Source: Franzmannia qiaohouensis
GTDB taxonomy: Bacteria > Pseudomonadota > Gammaproteobacteria > Pseudomonadales > Halomonadaceae
Assembly: GCF_031451695.1 (NCBI RefSeq)
Contig: NZ_JARWAM010000011.1
Location: 104,954-168,953 of the forward strand
Length of the DNA: 64,000 bases
Direction of reading: 5' to 3'
A program made the position numbers and the translations under genes. Shown one piece after another: positions 29,020 through 37,214 of this stretch. Within the stretch, counting starts at the first letter, position 1. Each line of letters opens with the position of its first letter. Below the pieces are notes generated by a model. It was not told the origin of the DNA. It was given only the letters and a program-made list of their open reading frames with translations, and searched no databases.

Positions 29020-30150
29020 ATGTCTAGGTGGCTTGATACAACAACTGTCAAAGAGTTGTTGCATTCGCTTCTGCACGCTGAACTGAGTGCATATCGTGGT
29101 GCGCAGGTTTCACTTGCGCCTAACGGTTTGCAGATAGACTCACTCGAACGTCTCTACCTGGCCGCCAGTGTCAATGAGTTCTTCAACCTACATGAAACCG
29201 GTGTTGAAGACCGCTTGCTGATGACCGAGAGCCTGGAAGCATGGGCCGAGCTGATTGTCGAGGCCATGCCGTACACGTCGGGGCTCAGCTTTCGCACATC
29301 CGGCAGCAGCGGAGTTCCCAAGACGTGTCATCAACCCTGGCTTGCCATCGAGACGGAAGCCCGTGCTCTGCATCGCCGGTTACACGATAAAGTCTCTGCC
29401 ACCCGGGTGGTAAGTTGGTTGCCGCTACACCATTTGTACGGGTTTATGCTGGGGATCGCATACCCCTTGGTCAACGGTCTGCCACGACTGGCCGCAGGCG
29501 ATACGCTGCCTGCGCTGCATTCAGGGGATGTGATCGTTACCGTGCCTCCGCGTTGGGGGTACCTTGCCAGCTCACGCAAAAGCTGGCCTTCCGACGTGGT
29601 GGGTGTCACGTCCACAGGCCCATTGCCTCAACATGCAGCGCAGCTGCTGACGGCAAATGGCCTTCCCAATCTGCTGGAAATATACGGCAGTAGCGAGACA
29701 GGTGGGGTCGCCACTCGCTGGTTTCCAGCGGCTTCGTTCGAGCTCCTGGAGCATTGGCAGAGATCTTCGTGTGATGCCATTAGTGCCGTTCACTGTGGCG
29801 AGCGTGTGGGCCTGCCTGACCATATTGCCTGGCAAGATACCAGGCGCTTCACCCTCCAAGGCAGGCGTGATGATCTGGTGACGATAGGCGGCACAAACGT
29901 CAGTCCTCTTGAGGTTGCTGGCAAGATTGAGGCGTTGCCGGAGGTCAGCCACTGCGCCGTGCGCGCTTACATCGCCGGTGATGACCAAGTACGCCTCAAG
30001 GCGTATATCGTTCCCAGTGCCTCTGAGGAAGACGCATCGGCTGGTCTGGACGCGATGTTGCCAAGTCTGCCTGCGGCTCAACGTCCTGTCTCGATCACGT
30101 TCGGTCATGCGCTGCCCACCAATGCGCTGGGCAAGCTCTGCGACTGGTAA
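29020..30150 (+). CDS. pcl: 4-Coumarate:CoA ligase of the PYP-activation family
   Basis: A 376-residue member of the adenylate-forming (ANL) superfamily, shorter than plant 4CL but in the range of the ligases tied to PYP. Motifs: P-loop-like FRTSGSSGVPK (about 91-101), IYGSSETGG (YGxxE core), GRRDDLVTIGGTNVSP hinge and C-terminal PTNALGKL with the catalytic lysine. It should convert p-coumarate, ATP and CoA to p-coumaroyl-CoA, the donor that loads Cys69 of PYP. The first 85 residues precede the A3 motif and contain IDSLERLYLAASVNEFF, which looks acyl-carrier-like (see findings). It is 25 bp ahead of tal. Confidence 0.88.
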   Translation: MSRWLDTTTVKELLHSLLHAELSAYRGAQVSLAPNGLQIDSLERLYLAASVNEFFNLHETGVEDRLLMTESLEAWAELIVEAMPYTSGLSFRTSGSSGVPKTCHQPWLAIETEARALHRRLHDKVSATRVVSWLPLHHLYGFMLGIAYPLVNGLPRLAAGDTLPALHSGDVIVTVPPRWGYLASSRKSWPSDVVGVTSTGPLPQHAAQLLTANGLPNLLEIYGSSETGGVATRWFPAASFELLEHWQRSSCDAISAVHCGERVGLPDHIAWQDTRRFTLQGRRDDLVTIGGTNVSPLEVAGKIEALPEVSHCAVRAYIAGDDQVRLKAYIVPSASEEDASAGLDAMLPSLPAAQRPVSITFGHALPTNALGKLCDW

Positions 30151-30175
30151 TCTTTGGCTCCGTACAGGATAAACG

Positions 30176-31723
30176 ATGCAGCAATTGACGCTGGAACATC
30201 TCGAGGCCGTCGCCCTTGGCCACGGTGATGTAAGACTGTCTGACAGCGATCTTGAGGCGGCCCGCAAAGCACATCGATTCCTGCTGCAGCGTATCGAGAG
30301 TCGGCAGCGAATCTACGGTGTCACTACCGGCTATGGCCCGTTGGCGAGCACATACGTGTCGCCTGAGCAGTCGGCACTACTACAGCAGAACCTGGTGTAT
30401 CACCTGTGTAGTGGGGTAGGCGAGCCGCTTGCCCCGTCCCAGGTGCGCGCCCTGATGGTGGCGCGCCTGGCCAGCCTGCTGCGCGGCCATTCGGGGGTGA
30501 GCCCGCTGCTGCTAGAGCGACTGGTGCTATGGCTGAAAGAGGATGTCGTGGCGGAGATTCCCGCTCGCGGCACCGTGGGGGCCAGCGGAGATCTGACGCC
30601 GTTGGCGCATCTTGCCAGAGCGATGAGTGGTTCAGGCCGTGTCAGTCTGCAAGGCAGCGGCTGGATACCAAGTGAAGAGGCGCACCGTCGACTCGGTATC
30701 TCGCCACTGCAGCTCGAGCACAAGGATGCCATCTCACTGGTTAACGGCACCTCCGTTACCGTCGGCATCGCGGCGCTCAATGCCATGCAGGCACAGCGAG
30801 CGGTCAAGCTCAGTGCCCTGCTGGTATTACTCTACGCCGAGCTGCTGAATGGCCACCGCGAAGCCTTTCATCCCCGCATCGGCGCCATACGACCACACCC
30901 CGGCCAGCAGCAGCTGCATGGCTGGCTGTGGCGGCTGTCGGAAGACAGCGCGGCATTGAAGCCATGGCGAGCGCATTCGCTGCCCGACATGCCCTGCGGT
31001 CTGGCGCTCAATCGCGACCTGCCCCAGGATGCCTATACGCTGCGCTGCGCGCCCCAGGCGCTGGGGGCGGTATGGGACGTATGCCGACAGCACGCCGATA
31101 CGGTGGCGTGCGAACTCGATGCGGTGAGCGACAACCCGCTGCTGTTCGCCGAAGACGAGATGATTCTTCATGGCGGCAACTTCTTTGGCCAGCACCTCGC
31201 CTTTGCCAGCGACCATCTGAACAATGCCGTGATCCAGATGGCGCTGTATAGCGAGCGCCGCATTGCGCGCATTACCGACCCGCAGAGAAACAACAACCTG
31301 CCCGCCTTCATGCAGCCACGCGATACCGGCCTGCACAGCGGCTTCATGGGCGCTCAGGTCAGTGCCACCGCGCTGGTGGCGGAGCTTCGCACCCACGCCA
31401 TGCCAGCGTCGATTCAGTCGATCCCCACCAATGCCGACAATCAGGACATCGTTCCTCTGGGCACTGTAGCCGCTCGCCGCGCCAGTACTAGCCTGGAGCA
31501 GCTCTATCAGGTGCTGGCAATCGAAACGCTGGTACTGGCCCAGGCGGTGGATATCCGCGGAGACGCAACGCTGAGCGAGGCGTCTCGCAAACTCCATCGC
31601 TGGGCACGCGAGCATGCCGCTCCGCTGCTGGATGATCGGCCGCTTGCGGAAGAGATCGATACGCTGAGCCACGCACTCTCGCATCCCACCTCGGTCAAGC
31701 CTCTTATGGCGCTGTTCGACTAA
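30176..31723 (+). CDS. tal: Tyrosine ammonia-lyase
   Basis: A 515-residue member of the aromatic amino acid lyase family. The MIO prosthetic group forms from Ala136-Ser137-Gly138 in GTVGASGDLTPLAHLA, and the catalytic loop tyrosine is in TTGYGP (Tyr53). The selectivity pair is His76-Leu77 (VYHLCSG), the combination associated with tyrosine in Rhodobacter TAL, rather than that of histidine ammonia-lyase. It makes p-coumarate from tyrosine for the PYP chromophore. No hut genes are nearby, which argues against HutH. It converges with maiA (8-bp gap). Confidence 0.92.
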   Translation: MQQLTLEHLEAVALGHGDVRLSDSDLEAARKAHRFLLQRIESRQRIYGVTTGYGPLASTYVSPEQSALLQQNLVYHLCSGVGEPLAPSQVRALMVARLASLLRGHSGVSPLLLERLVLWLKEDVVAEIPARGTVGASGDLTPLAHLARAMSGSGRVSLQGSGWIPSEEAHRRLGISPLQLEHKDAISLVNGTSVTVGIAALNAMQAQRAVKLSALLVLLYAELLNGHREAFHPRIGAIRPHPGQQQLHGWLWRLSEDSAALKPWRAHSLPDMPCGLALNRDLPQDAYTLRCAPQALGAVWDVCRQHADTVACELDAVSDNPLLFAEDEMILHGGNFFGQHLAFASDHLNNAVIQMALYSERRIARITDPQRNNNLPAFMQPRDTGLHSGFMGAQVSATALVAELRTHAMPASIQSIPTNADNQDIVPLGTVAARRASTSLEQLYQVLAIETLVLAQAVDIRGDATLSEASRKLHRWAREHAAPLLDDRPLAEEIDTLSHALSHPTSVKPLMALFD

Positions 31724-31731
31724 CGACCGGC

Positions 31732-32382
31732 TCAGCGCCTGCTGGCGTCGGGCTGCGCCGCTGGCGCGGCCTGCTCAAAGGCAGGCAGGGCACGGCAGTG
31801 GGCGACGATCTGCCTGATGCGCGGGTAGTCGCCGAGGTCGCAGTCGAAGCGTTCGGCGTTGAACACCTGCGGCACCAGGCAGGCGTCGGCAAGGGTCGGG
31901 CGGTCGCCGTGGCAGAAGTCGCCGCTGCCCGCTGCGCGGGAGAGCTGGGCCTCCAGCGCGCTGAAGCCCGCGGCGATCCAGTGGCGGTACCAGGCCAGCT
32001 TGGCCGCGTCGCTGGTGCCCAGCTCATCCACCAGGTACCTGAGCACGCGCAGGTTGTTGAGCGGATGCATCTCGCAGGCGATCAGCTGCGCCAGGGCGCG
32101 CACCCGCGCCCGCCCGGCGGCATCCCCGGGCAGCAGCGGCGGGGTAGGGTGACACTCCTCCAGGTACTCGCAGATCGCCAGCGACTGGGTCAGCTGGACC
32201 CCGTCATCGGTCTCGAGGGTTGGCACCAGCCCCTGCGGATGGCGGGCGAGATGTGCCGGGCTACGCTGCTCTCCGGCCACCAGGTCAACGGGGACCTGCT
32301 CAAAGGCCAGGCCCTTGAGGTTGAGGACGATGCGCACCCGGTAGGCCGCCGAGGAGCGGTAGTAACCGTATAGCGTGGTCAT
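31732..32382 (-). CDS. maiA: Maleylacetoacetate isomerase (zeta-class GST)
   Basis: A 216-residue glutathione-dependent isomerase with the zeta-class motif YYRSSAAYRVRIVLNLKG at the N-terminus and the QSLAICEYLEE glutathione-binding segment. It converts 4-maleylacetoacetate to 4-fumarylacetoacetate in the homogentisate pathway. It is the last gene of hmgA-fahA-maiA on the minus strand, 15 bp after fahA. Confidence 0.93.
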   Translation of the reverse strand: MTTLYGYYRSSAAYRVRIVLNLKGLAFEQVPVDLVAGEQRSPAHLARHPQGLVPTLETDDGVQLTQSLAICEYLEECHPTPPLLPGDAAGRARVRALAQLIACEMHPLNNLRVLRYLVDELGTSDAAKLAWYRHWIAAGFSALEAQLSRAAGSGDFCHGDRPTLADACLVPQVFNAERFDCDLGDYPRIRQIVAHCRALPAFEQAAPAAQPDASRR

Positions 32383-32397
32383 GGCTGGCTCCTGCGG

Positions 32398-33438
32398 CTA
32401 TTGGCCGCTGTGGGGCTGGTACTTCACCACCTGCTGGTCGATGGCGCCGAAGATGCTGTGGCCCTGGCGGTCGAACATCTCGATGCGCACCCGGTCGCCG
32501 AAACGCATGAACGGCGTCTTGATCTCATCGAACAGGATCTTCTCGACCATGCGCACCTCGGCCAGGCAGCTGTAGCCCACGCCGCCTGCCTCGATTGGCT
32601 TGCCCGGCCCGCCGTCGGCATCCGGATTGGAGACGGTGCCCGAGCCGACGATGGCCCCGGCACCTAGATGACGCGTCCTGGCAGCGTGGGCCACCAGCTC
32701 GGGGAAGCCGAAGATCATGTCCGGCCCGGCCTCGGGCTCGCCGAACTTCTCGCCGTTGAGGTGCACGCTCAGCGGCAGGTGCACGCGGCCGTCCTGCCAG
32801 GCGTCGCCCAGCTCGTCGGGGGTCACGCACACCGGCGAGAAGCTCGAGGCCGGCTTGGCCTGGAAGAAGCCGAAGCCCTTGGCCAGCTCGGCGGGGATCA
32901 GGCCGCGCAGGCTGACGTCGTTGACCAGCATGATCAGCTTGATATGGCCGGCGGCTTGCTGCGGCGTCACCGCCATGGGCACGTCGTCGGTGATCACCGC
33001 GATCTCGCCCTCGAAGTCGATGCCGTGCTCCTCGCTGAGCGCTGCGATGTCCTCATGCGGGGCGAGGAAGGCGTCGCCGCCGCCCTGGTACATCAGCGGG
33101 TCGCTCCACAGGCTCTCGGGGAGTTCGGCGCCGCGCGCCTGGCGCACCAGCTTGACGTGGTTGAGATAGGCCGAGCCGTCGGCCCAGTGATAGCTGCGCG
33201 GCAGCGGAGAGTGCAGCTCGCGTGTGTCGAGGTCGAAGGCGCCCATGGCGCTGCCGGCGTTGAGTTCGGCGTAGCGCTGCTCGAGGCGGGGGCTGACGGC
33301 GTCCCAGTCCTCGAGGGCCTGCTGCAAGGTGTCGGCGATATCGCTGGCGCTGACGGCCTGGCGCAGATCGCGGGACACGATCACCAGTTCGCCGTCGCGG
33401 CGCTGCCTGGGGTCGAGCTTGAGGGTGGCGAGTTTCAT
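32398..33438 (-). CDS. fahA: Fumarylacetoacetate hydrolase
   Basis: The start chosen is the ATG at 33438 (MKLATLKLDPRQRRDGELV); an open frame continues further upstream but overlaps hmgA and has no family similarity. The 346-residue protein belongs to the FAH family, with metal-binding acidic motif GIDFEGEIAVITDDVP and the catalytic NDVSLRGL segment. It cleaves fumarylacetoacetate to fumarate and acetoacetate, the last step of tyrosine degradation. It follows hmgA by 28 bp. Confidence 0.9.
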   Translation of the reverse strand: MKLATLKLDPRQRRDGELVIVSRDLRQAVSASDIADTLQQALEDWDAVSPRLEQRYAELNAGSAMGAFDLDTRELHSPLPRSYHWADGSAYLNHVKLVRQARGAELPESLWSDPLMYQGGGDAFLAPHEDIAALSEEHGIDFEGEIAVITDDVPMAVTPQQAAGHIKLIMLVNDVSLRGLIPAELAKGFGFFQAKPASSFSPVCVTPDELGDAWQDGRVHLPLSVHLNGEKFGEPEAGPDMIFGFPELVAHAARTRHLGAGAIVGSGTVSNPDADGGPGKPIEAGGVGYSCLAEVRMVEKILFDEIKTPFMRFGDRVRIEMFDRQGHSIFGAIDQQVVKYQPHSGQ

Positions 33439-33466
33439 GGTCGTGGAATCCTTGTCGTCAGGGGAA

Positions 33467-34780
33467 TCAGGGCCGCTCGGCGTCGAAGTGCGAGCGCAGC
33501 GTCGACCAGACATCGACGTAGTCGCGCTGCCGGAAGTCGGCGTCGCGGGCGTCGGGCACGGTCTGGAACGGGTAGCGGCTCTCGAACATGAAGGCCAGGG
33601 TGGCGGCCTGGTAGTGGGGCTTGAGTTCGGCGCTGGAGGCCTTGTCGAAGGTTTCGGCGTCGGGGCCGTGGGGCGACATGCAGTTGTGCAGGCTGGCACC
33701 GCCGGGCACGAAGCCTTCGGCCTTGGCGTCGTACTCGCCGTGTATCAGGCCCATGAACTCGCTCATCAGGTTGCGATGGAAGTAGGGCGGGCGGAAGGTG
33801 TTCTCGGCCACCATCCAGCGCGGCGGAAAGATCACGAAGTCGAGGTTGGCCACGCCCGGGGTCTCCGAGGGCGAGGTCAGCACGGTAAAGATCGACGGAT
33901 CGGGGTGGTCGAAGCTCACCGTGTTGATGGTGTTGAAGTGGGCCAGATCGTACTTGTAGGGCGCGTAGTTGCCGTGCCAGGCCACCACGTCGAGCGGTGA
34001 GTGGTCGAGCCGGGTCACCCACAGCCGCCCGGAGAAGCGCGCCAGCAGCTCGAACTCGCCTGACACGTCCTCATAGGCGGCGGCCGGGGACAGGAAGTCG
34101 CGGGGGTTAGCCAGGCCGTTGGCGCCGATCGGGCCAAGCCCGGGCAGCTCGAAGGGCGCCCCGTAGTTCTCGCACACATAGCCGCGCGCCGCCTCGCTGC
34201 CCTCGGCCAGGCGCACCTGGCACTTGATGCCGCGGGGGATCACCGCGATCTCGCCGCTGGCCACCTCGAGCACACCCATCTCGGTGCGCACCACCAGGTC
34301 GCCGAGCTGCGGCACTATCAGCAGCTCACCGTCGGCGTCGTAGAAAAAACGCTGCATGCTGCGATTGCAGGCGTAGACGTGCACGCCACAGCCGGCTTGG
34401 CCGGGAGCATCGCCGTTGATGCCGATGGTGGTCAGGCCGTCGATGAAATCAGTGGGCTCAGTGGGCAGCGGCAGCGGGTCCCAGCGCATCTGGTTGGGAT
34501 CGGCCAGCGCCGAGGCGTTGGGGGCGGTCACCCAGCGCGGATGGTCTAGCGGGCGGTAGGCGCCTTGCACCACCGAGGGGCGAATACGGTACAGCCAGCT
34601 GCGCAGGTTGTGGCCGCGCGGCGCGGTGAAGGCCGAGCCTGTCAGCTGTTCGGCATACAGCCCGTAGGCGCAGCGCTGCGGCGAGTTCTGGCCCTCGGGG
34701 AGGGCGCCGGGCAGCGCCTCGCTCGAGACGTGATTGCGAAAGCCGCTGTGGTACGACGGCACGGCATGCTGGGATGGCAT
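33467..34780 (-). CDS. hmgA: Homogentisate 1,2-dioxygenase
   Basis: The ATG at 34780 has an AGGAG site; an upstream in-frame ATG at 34813 falls inside the operator and is less likely. The 437-residue protein has the typical HGO iron-site segments MSEFMGLIHGEYDAKAEG and GGASLHNCMSPHGPD. It opens the homogentisate ring to maleylacetoacetate. It heads the hmgA-fahA-maiA unit, and a large dyad at 34795-34829 lies directly before it. Confidence 0.95.
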   Translation of the reverse strand: MPSQHAVPSYHSGFRNHVSSEALPGALPEGQNSPQRCAYGLYAEQLTGSAFTAPRGHNLRSWLYRIRPSVVQGAYRPLDHPRWVTAPNASALADPNQMRWDPLPLPTEPTDFIDGLTTIGINGDAPGQAGCGVHVYACNRSMQRFFYDADGELLIVPQLGDLVVRTEMGVLEVASGEIAVIPRGIKCQVRLAEGSEAARGYVCENYGAPFELPGLGPIGANGLANPRDFLSPAAAYEDVSGEFELLARFSGRLWVTRLDHSPLDVVAWHGNYAPYKYDLAHFNTINTVSFDHPDPSIFTVLTSPSETPGVANLDFVIFPPRWMVAENTFRPPYFHRNLMSEFMGLIHGEYDAKAEGFVPGGASLHNCMSPHGPDAETFDKASSAELKPHYQAATLAFMFESRYPFQTVPDARDADFRQRDYVDVWSTLRSHFDAERP

Positions 34781-34794
34781 GGCGAATCTCCTGG

Positions 34795-34829
34795 CTAGAT
34801 TTTTTTGTTTCATTTGAAACTAAATCTAG
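34795..34829. promoter_or_regulatory. MarR-type operator in front of hmgA
   Basis: The core GTTTCATTTGAAAC (34807-34820) has perfect 6-bp arms, and CTAGATTT / AAATCTAG extends the symmetry outward. It fills most of the 67-bp gap between marR and hmgA. A similar core occurs at 35482-35497, so the adjacent MarR protein probably binds both. Confidence 0.7.
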
Positions 34830-34847
34830 CCGGAGGCCTGGGGCGGG

Positions 34848-35318
34848 TCAAGCCTCGACCAGTTGATCCAGGCGCGCGTCGAGCTTGTTGAGCAGCCGGA
34901 ACAGGTCGCGATATTCGGCGCCGCTGAGTGCGTCGACCAGTTCGCCCTCCCACGCCAGGGCCAGGGGGATCGCCTCGGCCATCAGTGCCTGCCCCGCCTC
35001 CGTGAGGCTCAGGCGCATGCTGCGCTGGTCGCGGTGGGTGCGCTGGCGGGCCAGCAGTTCACGCTCGCCCAGCGACTTGACGGCCCGCGAGACTCGCGCC
35101 TTGTCCATATCGGTGAGCTCGCAGATCTGACTGGCGGTTAGGCTGCTGCGCTGATGCAGCCAGGCCAGGATGCGCCACTCGGCGATGCTGAGTTCGAACT
35201 CTCGGGCGTAGATCTGCGCCAACGACTGGCTGATGCGCTCGGCGAGGTGGGCCAGGCGATAGGGCAGGAACTGCTCCAGCTGCAGCTCGGGCGGTGGCGA
35301 AGAAGGGGCGTGGCTCAC
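34848..35318 (-). CDS. MarR-family regulator of the homogentisate genes
   Basis: The GTG at 35318 (AGGA site 8 nt upstream) gives a 156-residue MarR protein; the frame is open further upstream but the extra part is not MarR-like. The winged-helix signature LTASQICELTDMDKARVSRAVKSL is present in pieces, with DQRSMRLSLTEAGQ as the wing. It sits between hmgA and a divergent symporter, and both promoters carry GTTTCA/GAAAC dyads. It is likely a repressor released by homogentisate or a related aromatic acid; this differs from the IclR-type HmgR of Pseudomonas putida. Confidence 0.88.
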   Translation of the reverse strand: MSHAPSSPPPELQLEQFLPYRLAHLAERISQSLAQIYAREFELSIAEWRILAWLHQRSSLTASQICELTDMDKARVSRAVKSLGERELLARQRTHRDQRSMRLSLTEAGQALMAEAIPLALAWEGELVDALSGAEYRDLFRLLNKLDARLDQLVEA

Positions 35319-35481
35319 GGCAAGTATCCTGTGTCGTGTCGTTCGAGTCGTGCCCCAGTGTAACCGAGGGAGCGCGTGATGGTGCTCGGGTGCAGGTGTC
35401 AGGATTTCGTGACGGTTTTCTGGCATGGCAAGGGTGACAGGCGGCGATCAGCGCTTGTCGGGGTCGCTTTGCCAAGCATAT

Positions 35482-35497
35482 CGTTTCAAAAGAAACG
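35482..35497. promoter_or_regulatory. Second GTTTC/GAAAC operator, upstream of the symporter
   Basis: CGTTTCAAAAGAAACG has perfect CGTTTC / GAAACG arms and matches the hmgA operator core at 11 of 14 positions or better. It lies in the 294-bp gap between marR (minus) and the symporter (plus) and could control both. Confidence 0.65.
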
Positions 35498-35612
35498 TTA
35501 TTTTATGCCGTTCATGACGTTTCCTATGGTCAATGACGATGATATCCGACGCTTAGGTAGCGAATCGCTCGGTGATCACCGACAATAACAAGCTTCCTCG
35601 AAAGGTTTGGCA

Positions 35613-37073
35613 ATGACGACAAGACAACAACCCAAGAATCTCTGGCTCGGCCGCTGGGGGTTCGTGCTCGCCGCCACCGGCTCCGCGGTGGGCCTCGGCA
35701 ATATCTGGAAATTCCCCTATATCACCGGCGAGTTCGGCGGTGGCGCCTTTGTGCTGGTGTATCTGGCCTGCATCCTGGCGGTGGGGGTGCCGATCATGAT
35801 GGCCGAGATCGCCTTTGGCCGGCGCGGACGCGGTAGCCCCATCGACGCCATCCGGCGCGTCACCCGCGAGTCGGGACACGGGCGGCTGTGGTCGCTGGTG
35901 GGCTGGATGGCGATGCTGGCGGGGTTCATGATCCTCTCCTTCTACGTAGTGGTGGCCGGCTGGTCGTTCTCCTATCTATGGAAGATGCTCAGCGGCTCGC
36001 TGGGCGGGTCGAGCGTCGACGACATGATGGCGATCTTCGTCGCCAACAATGAGAACCCCTTCAACCTCGGCATGTGGAGCACGCTGGTGGTGGTGCTGAC
36101 CATGCTGATCGTCGGCAAGGGGGTCCAGGCCGGCATCGAGCGCAGCGTCAGCTGGATGATGCCGGGCATGGTGATCATGCTGGCGATCCTGATCGGCTAC
36201 GGCGTCTTCTCCGGCGGCTTCGGCGAGGCGGTCGCCTTCCTGTTCTCCTTCAACGCCGAAGGGCTATCCAGCGAGGGCATGCTGGCGGCCCTGGGTCACG
36301 CCTTCTTCACCCTGTCGCTGGCCTCCGGGGCGATCCTCACCTACGGTGCCTATCTGCCCGACCGCAGCTCGATTGCCCGCACCACCTTCAGCGTAGCGGC
36401 CGCCGATACCGTGGTGGCGCTGATGGCCGGCCTGGCGATCTTCCCGATCATCTTCGCCAACGGCATGGATCCCGGCGAGGGTCCGGGGTTGATCTTCATG
36501 AGCCTGCCGCTGGCCTTCCAGTCGATGCCGCTGGGCACGCTGTTCGGCATCCTGTTCTTCGTGATGTTGTCGATGGCGGCCCTGACCTCGTCGATCTCGA
36601 TGATCGAGGCCAGCGTGGCCTGGCTCAACGAGAGCAAGGGGATCGCGCGCAAGCACGCCGCCTGGGGCGTGGGTATCGTGCTGTGGCTGGTCAGCAGCCT
36701 GGCGATGCTGTCGTTCAACTGGGGCGCCGACTGGACCCTGGCGGGGCGCAACGCCTTCGACTGGCTCGACTACCTGACCTCGCGCTGGATGATGCCGCTT
36801 GGCGGCCTGGCAATGGCGCTGATGGCGGGCTTCCTGCTGCGCCACGAGATCTTCAAGGCCGAGCTGGGTCTGTCCGACACCCAGCACGCGCTATGGCTGT
36901 TCATGATTCGCTACGTCAGCCCGCTGGGGATTGTGCTGATCTTCATCGATGCGCTAGGCATCGCGACCCTGCACCTGGCCTCGCAGTGGCCGTGGCTGCT
37001 GGCCCTGCTGGCGCTGGTGGTGGTCATCGGCGAGGTGGCAAGCCCGCGCCTGCGTCGTCCGCGCGACGCCTGA
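35613..37073 (+). CDS. Neurotransmitter:sodium symporter family transporter
   Basis: The ATG at 35613 is 8 nt after AAAGG. The 486-residue protein has about 12 membrane segments and the NSS signature RWGFVLAATGSAVGLGNIWK with the FPY motif. NSS proteins of bacteria import amino acids with Na+ (for example tryptophan or tyrosine in known cases). The position beside hmgA and the shared operator suggest uptake of tyrosine or phenylalanine; substrate is inference. A Na+-coupled system fits a halophile. Confidence 0.85.
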   Translation: MTTRQQPKNLWLGRWGFVLAATGSAVGLGNIWKFPYITGEFGGGAFVLVYLACILAVGVPIMMAEIAFGRRGRGSPIDAIRRVTRESGHGRLWSLVGWMAMLAGFMILSFYVVVAGWSFSYLWKMLSGSLGGSSVDDMMAIFVANNENPFNLGMWSTLVVVLTMLIVGKGVQAGIERSVSWMMPGMVIMLAILIGYGVFSGGFGEAVAFLFSFNAEGLSSEGMLAALGHAFFTLSLASGAILTYGAYLPDRSSIARTTFSVAAADTVVALMAGLAIFPIIFANGMDPGEGPGLIFMSLPLAFQSMPLGTLFGILFFVMLSMAALTSSISMIEASVAWLNESKGIARKHAAWGVGIVLWLVSSLAMLSFNWGADWTLAGRNAFDWLDYLTSRWMMPLGGLAMALMAGFLLRHEIFKAELGLSDTQHALWLFMIRYVSPLGIVLIFIDALGIATLHLASQWPWLLALLALVVVIGEVASPRLRRPRDA

Positions 37074-37094
37074 CCCCATCTGCAACGCCATTCA

Positions 37095-37124
37095 CTGCCT
37101 CGTCGGCCTTGGCCGGCGGGGCAG
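37095..37124 (+). terminator. Hairpin after the symporter gene
   Basis: CTGCCTCGTCGGCC / GGCCGGCGGGGCAG arms (12 of 14 positions pair) around a TT loop lie 22 bp after the stop. There is no T-run, so termination is likely but not certain. Confidence 0.5.
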
Positions 37125-37214
37125 TATCGTGTGTGCAGCAGGCTGGCGGCGCCCGCCATGATGCTCTAAACTTCGGCATATCTAACGCTTCTTTTATTCT
37201 TTTTGGTTCTTTCA

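Noticed and set aside
30176..31723. Histidine ammonia-lyase (hutH)
   Set aside because: The selectivity pair is His-Leu as in tyrosine ammonia-lyase, there are no hut genes nearby, and the gene follows pyp and its ligase.
33439..33699. N-terminal extension of fahA
   Set aside because: The frame is open upstream of 33438 but overlaps hmgA, has proline/serine/threonine-rich composition and is not part of the FAH family.
35319..35426. Longer start for the MarR regulator
   Set aside because: The additional 36 residues do not resemble MarR proteins, and the GTG at 35318 has a good ribosome-binding site.
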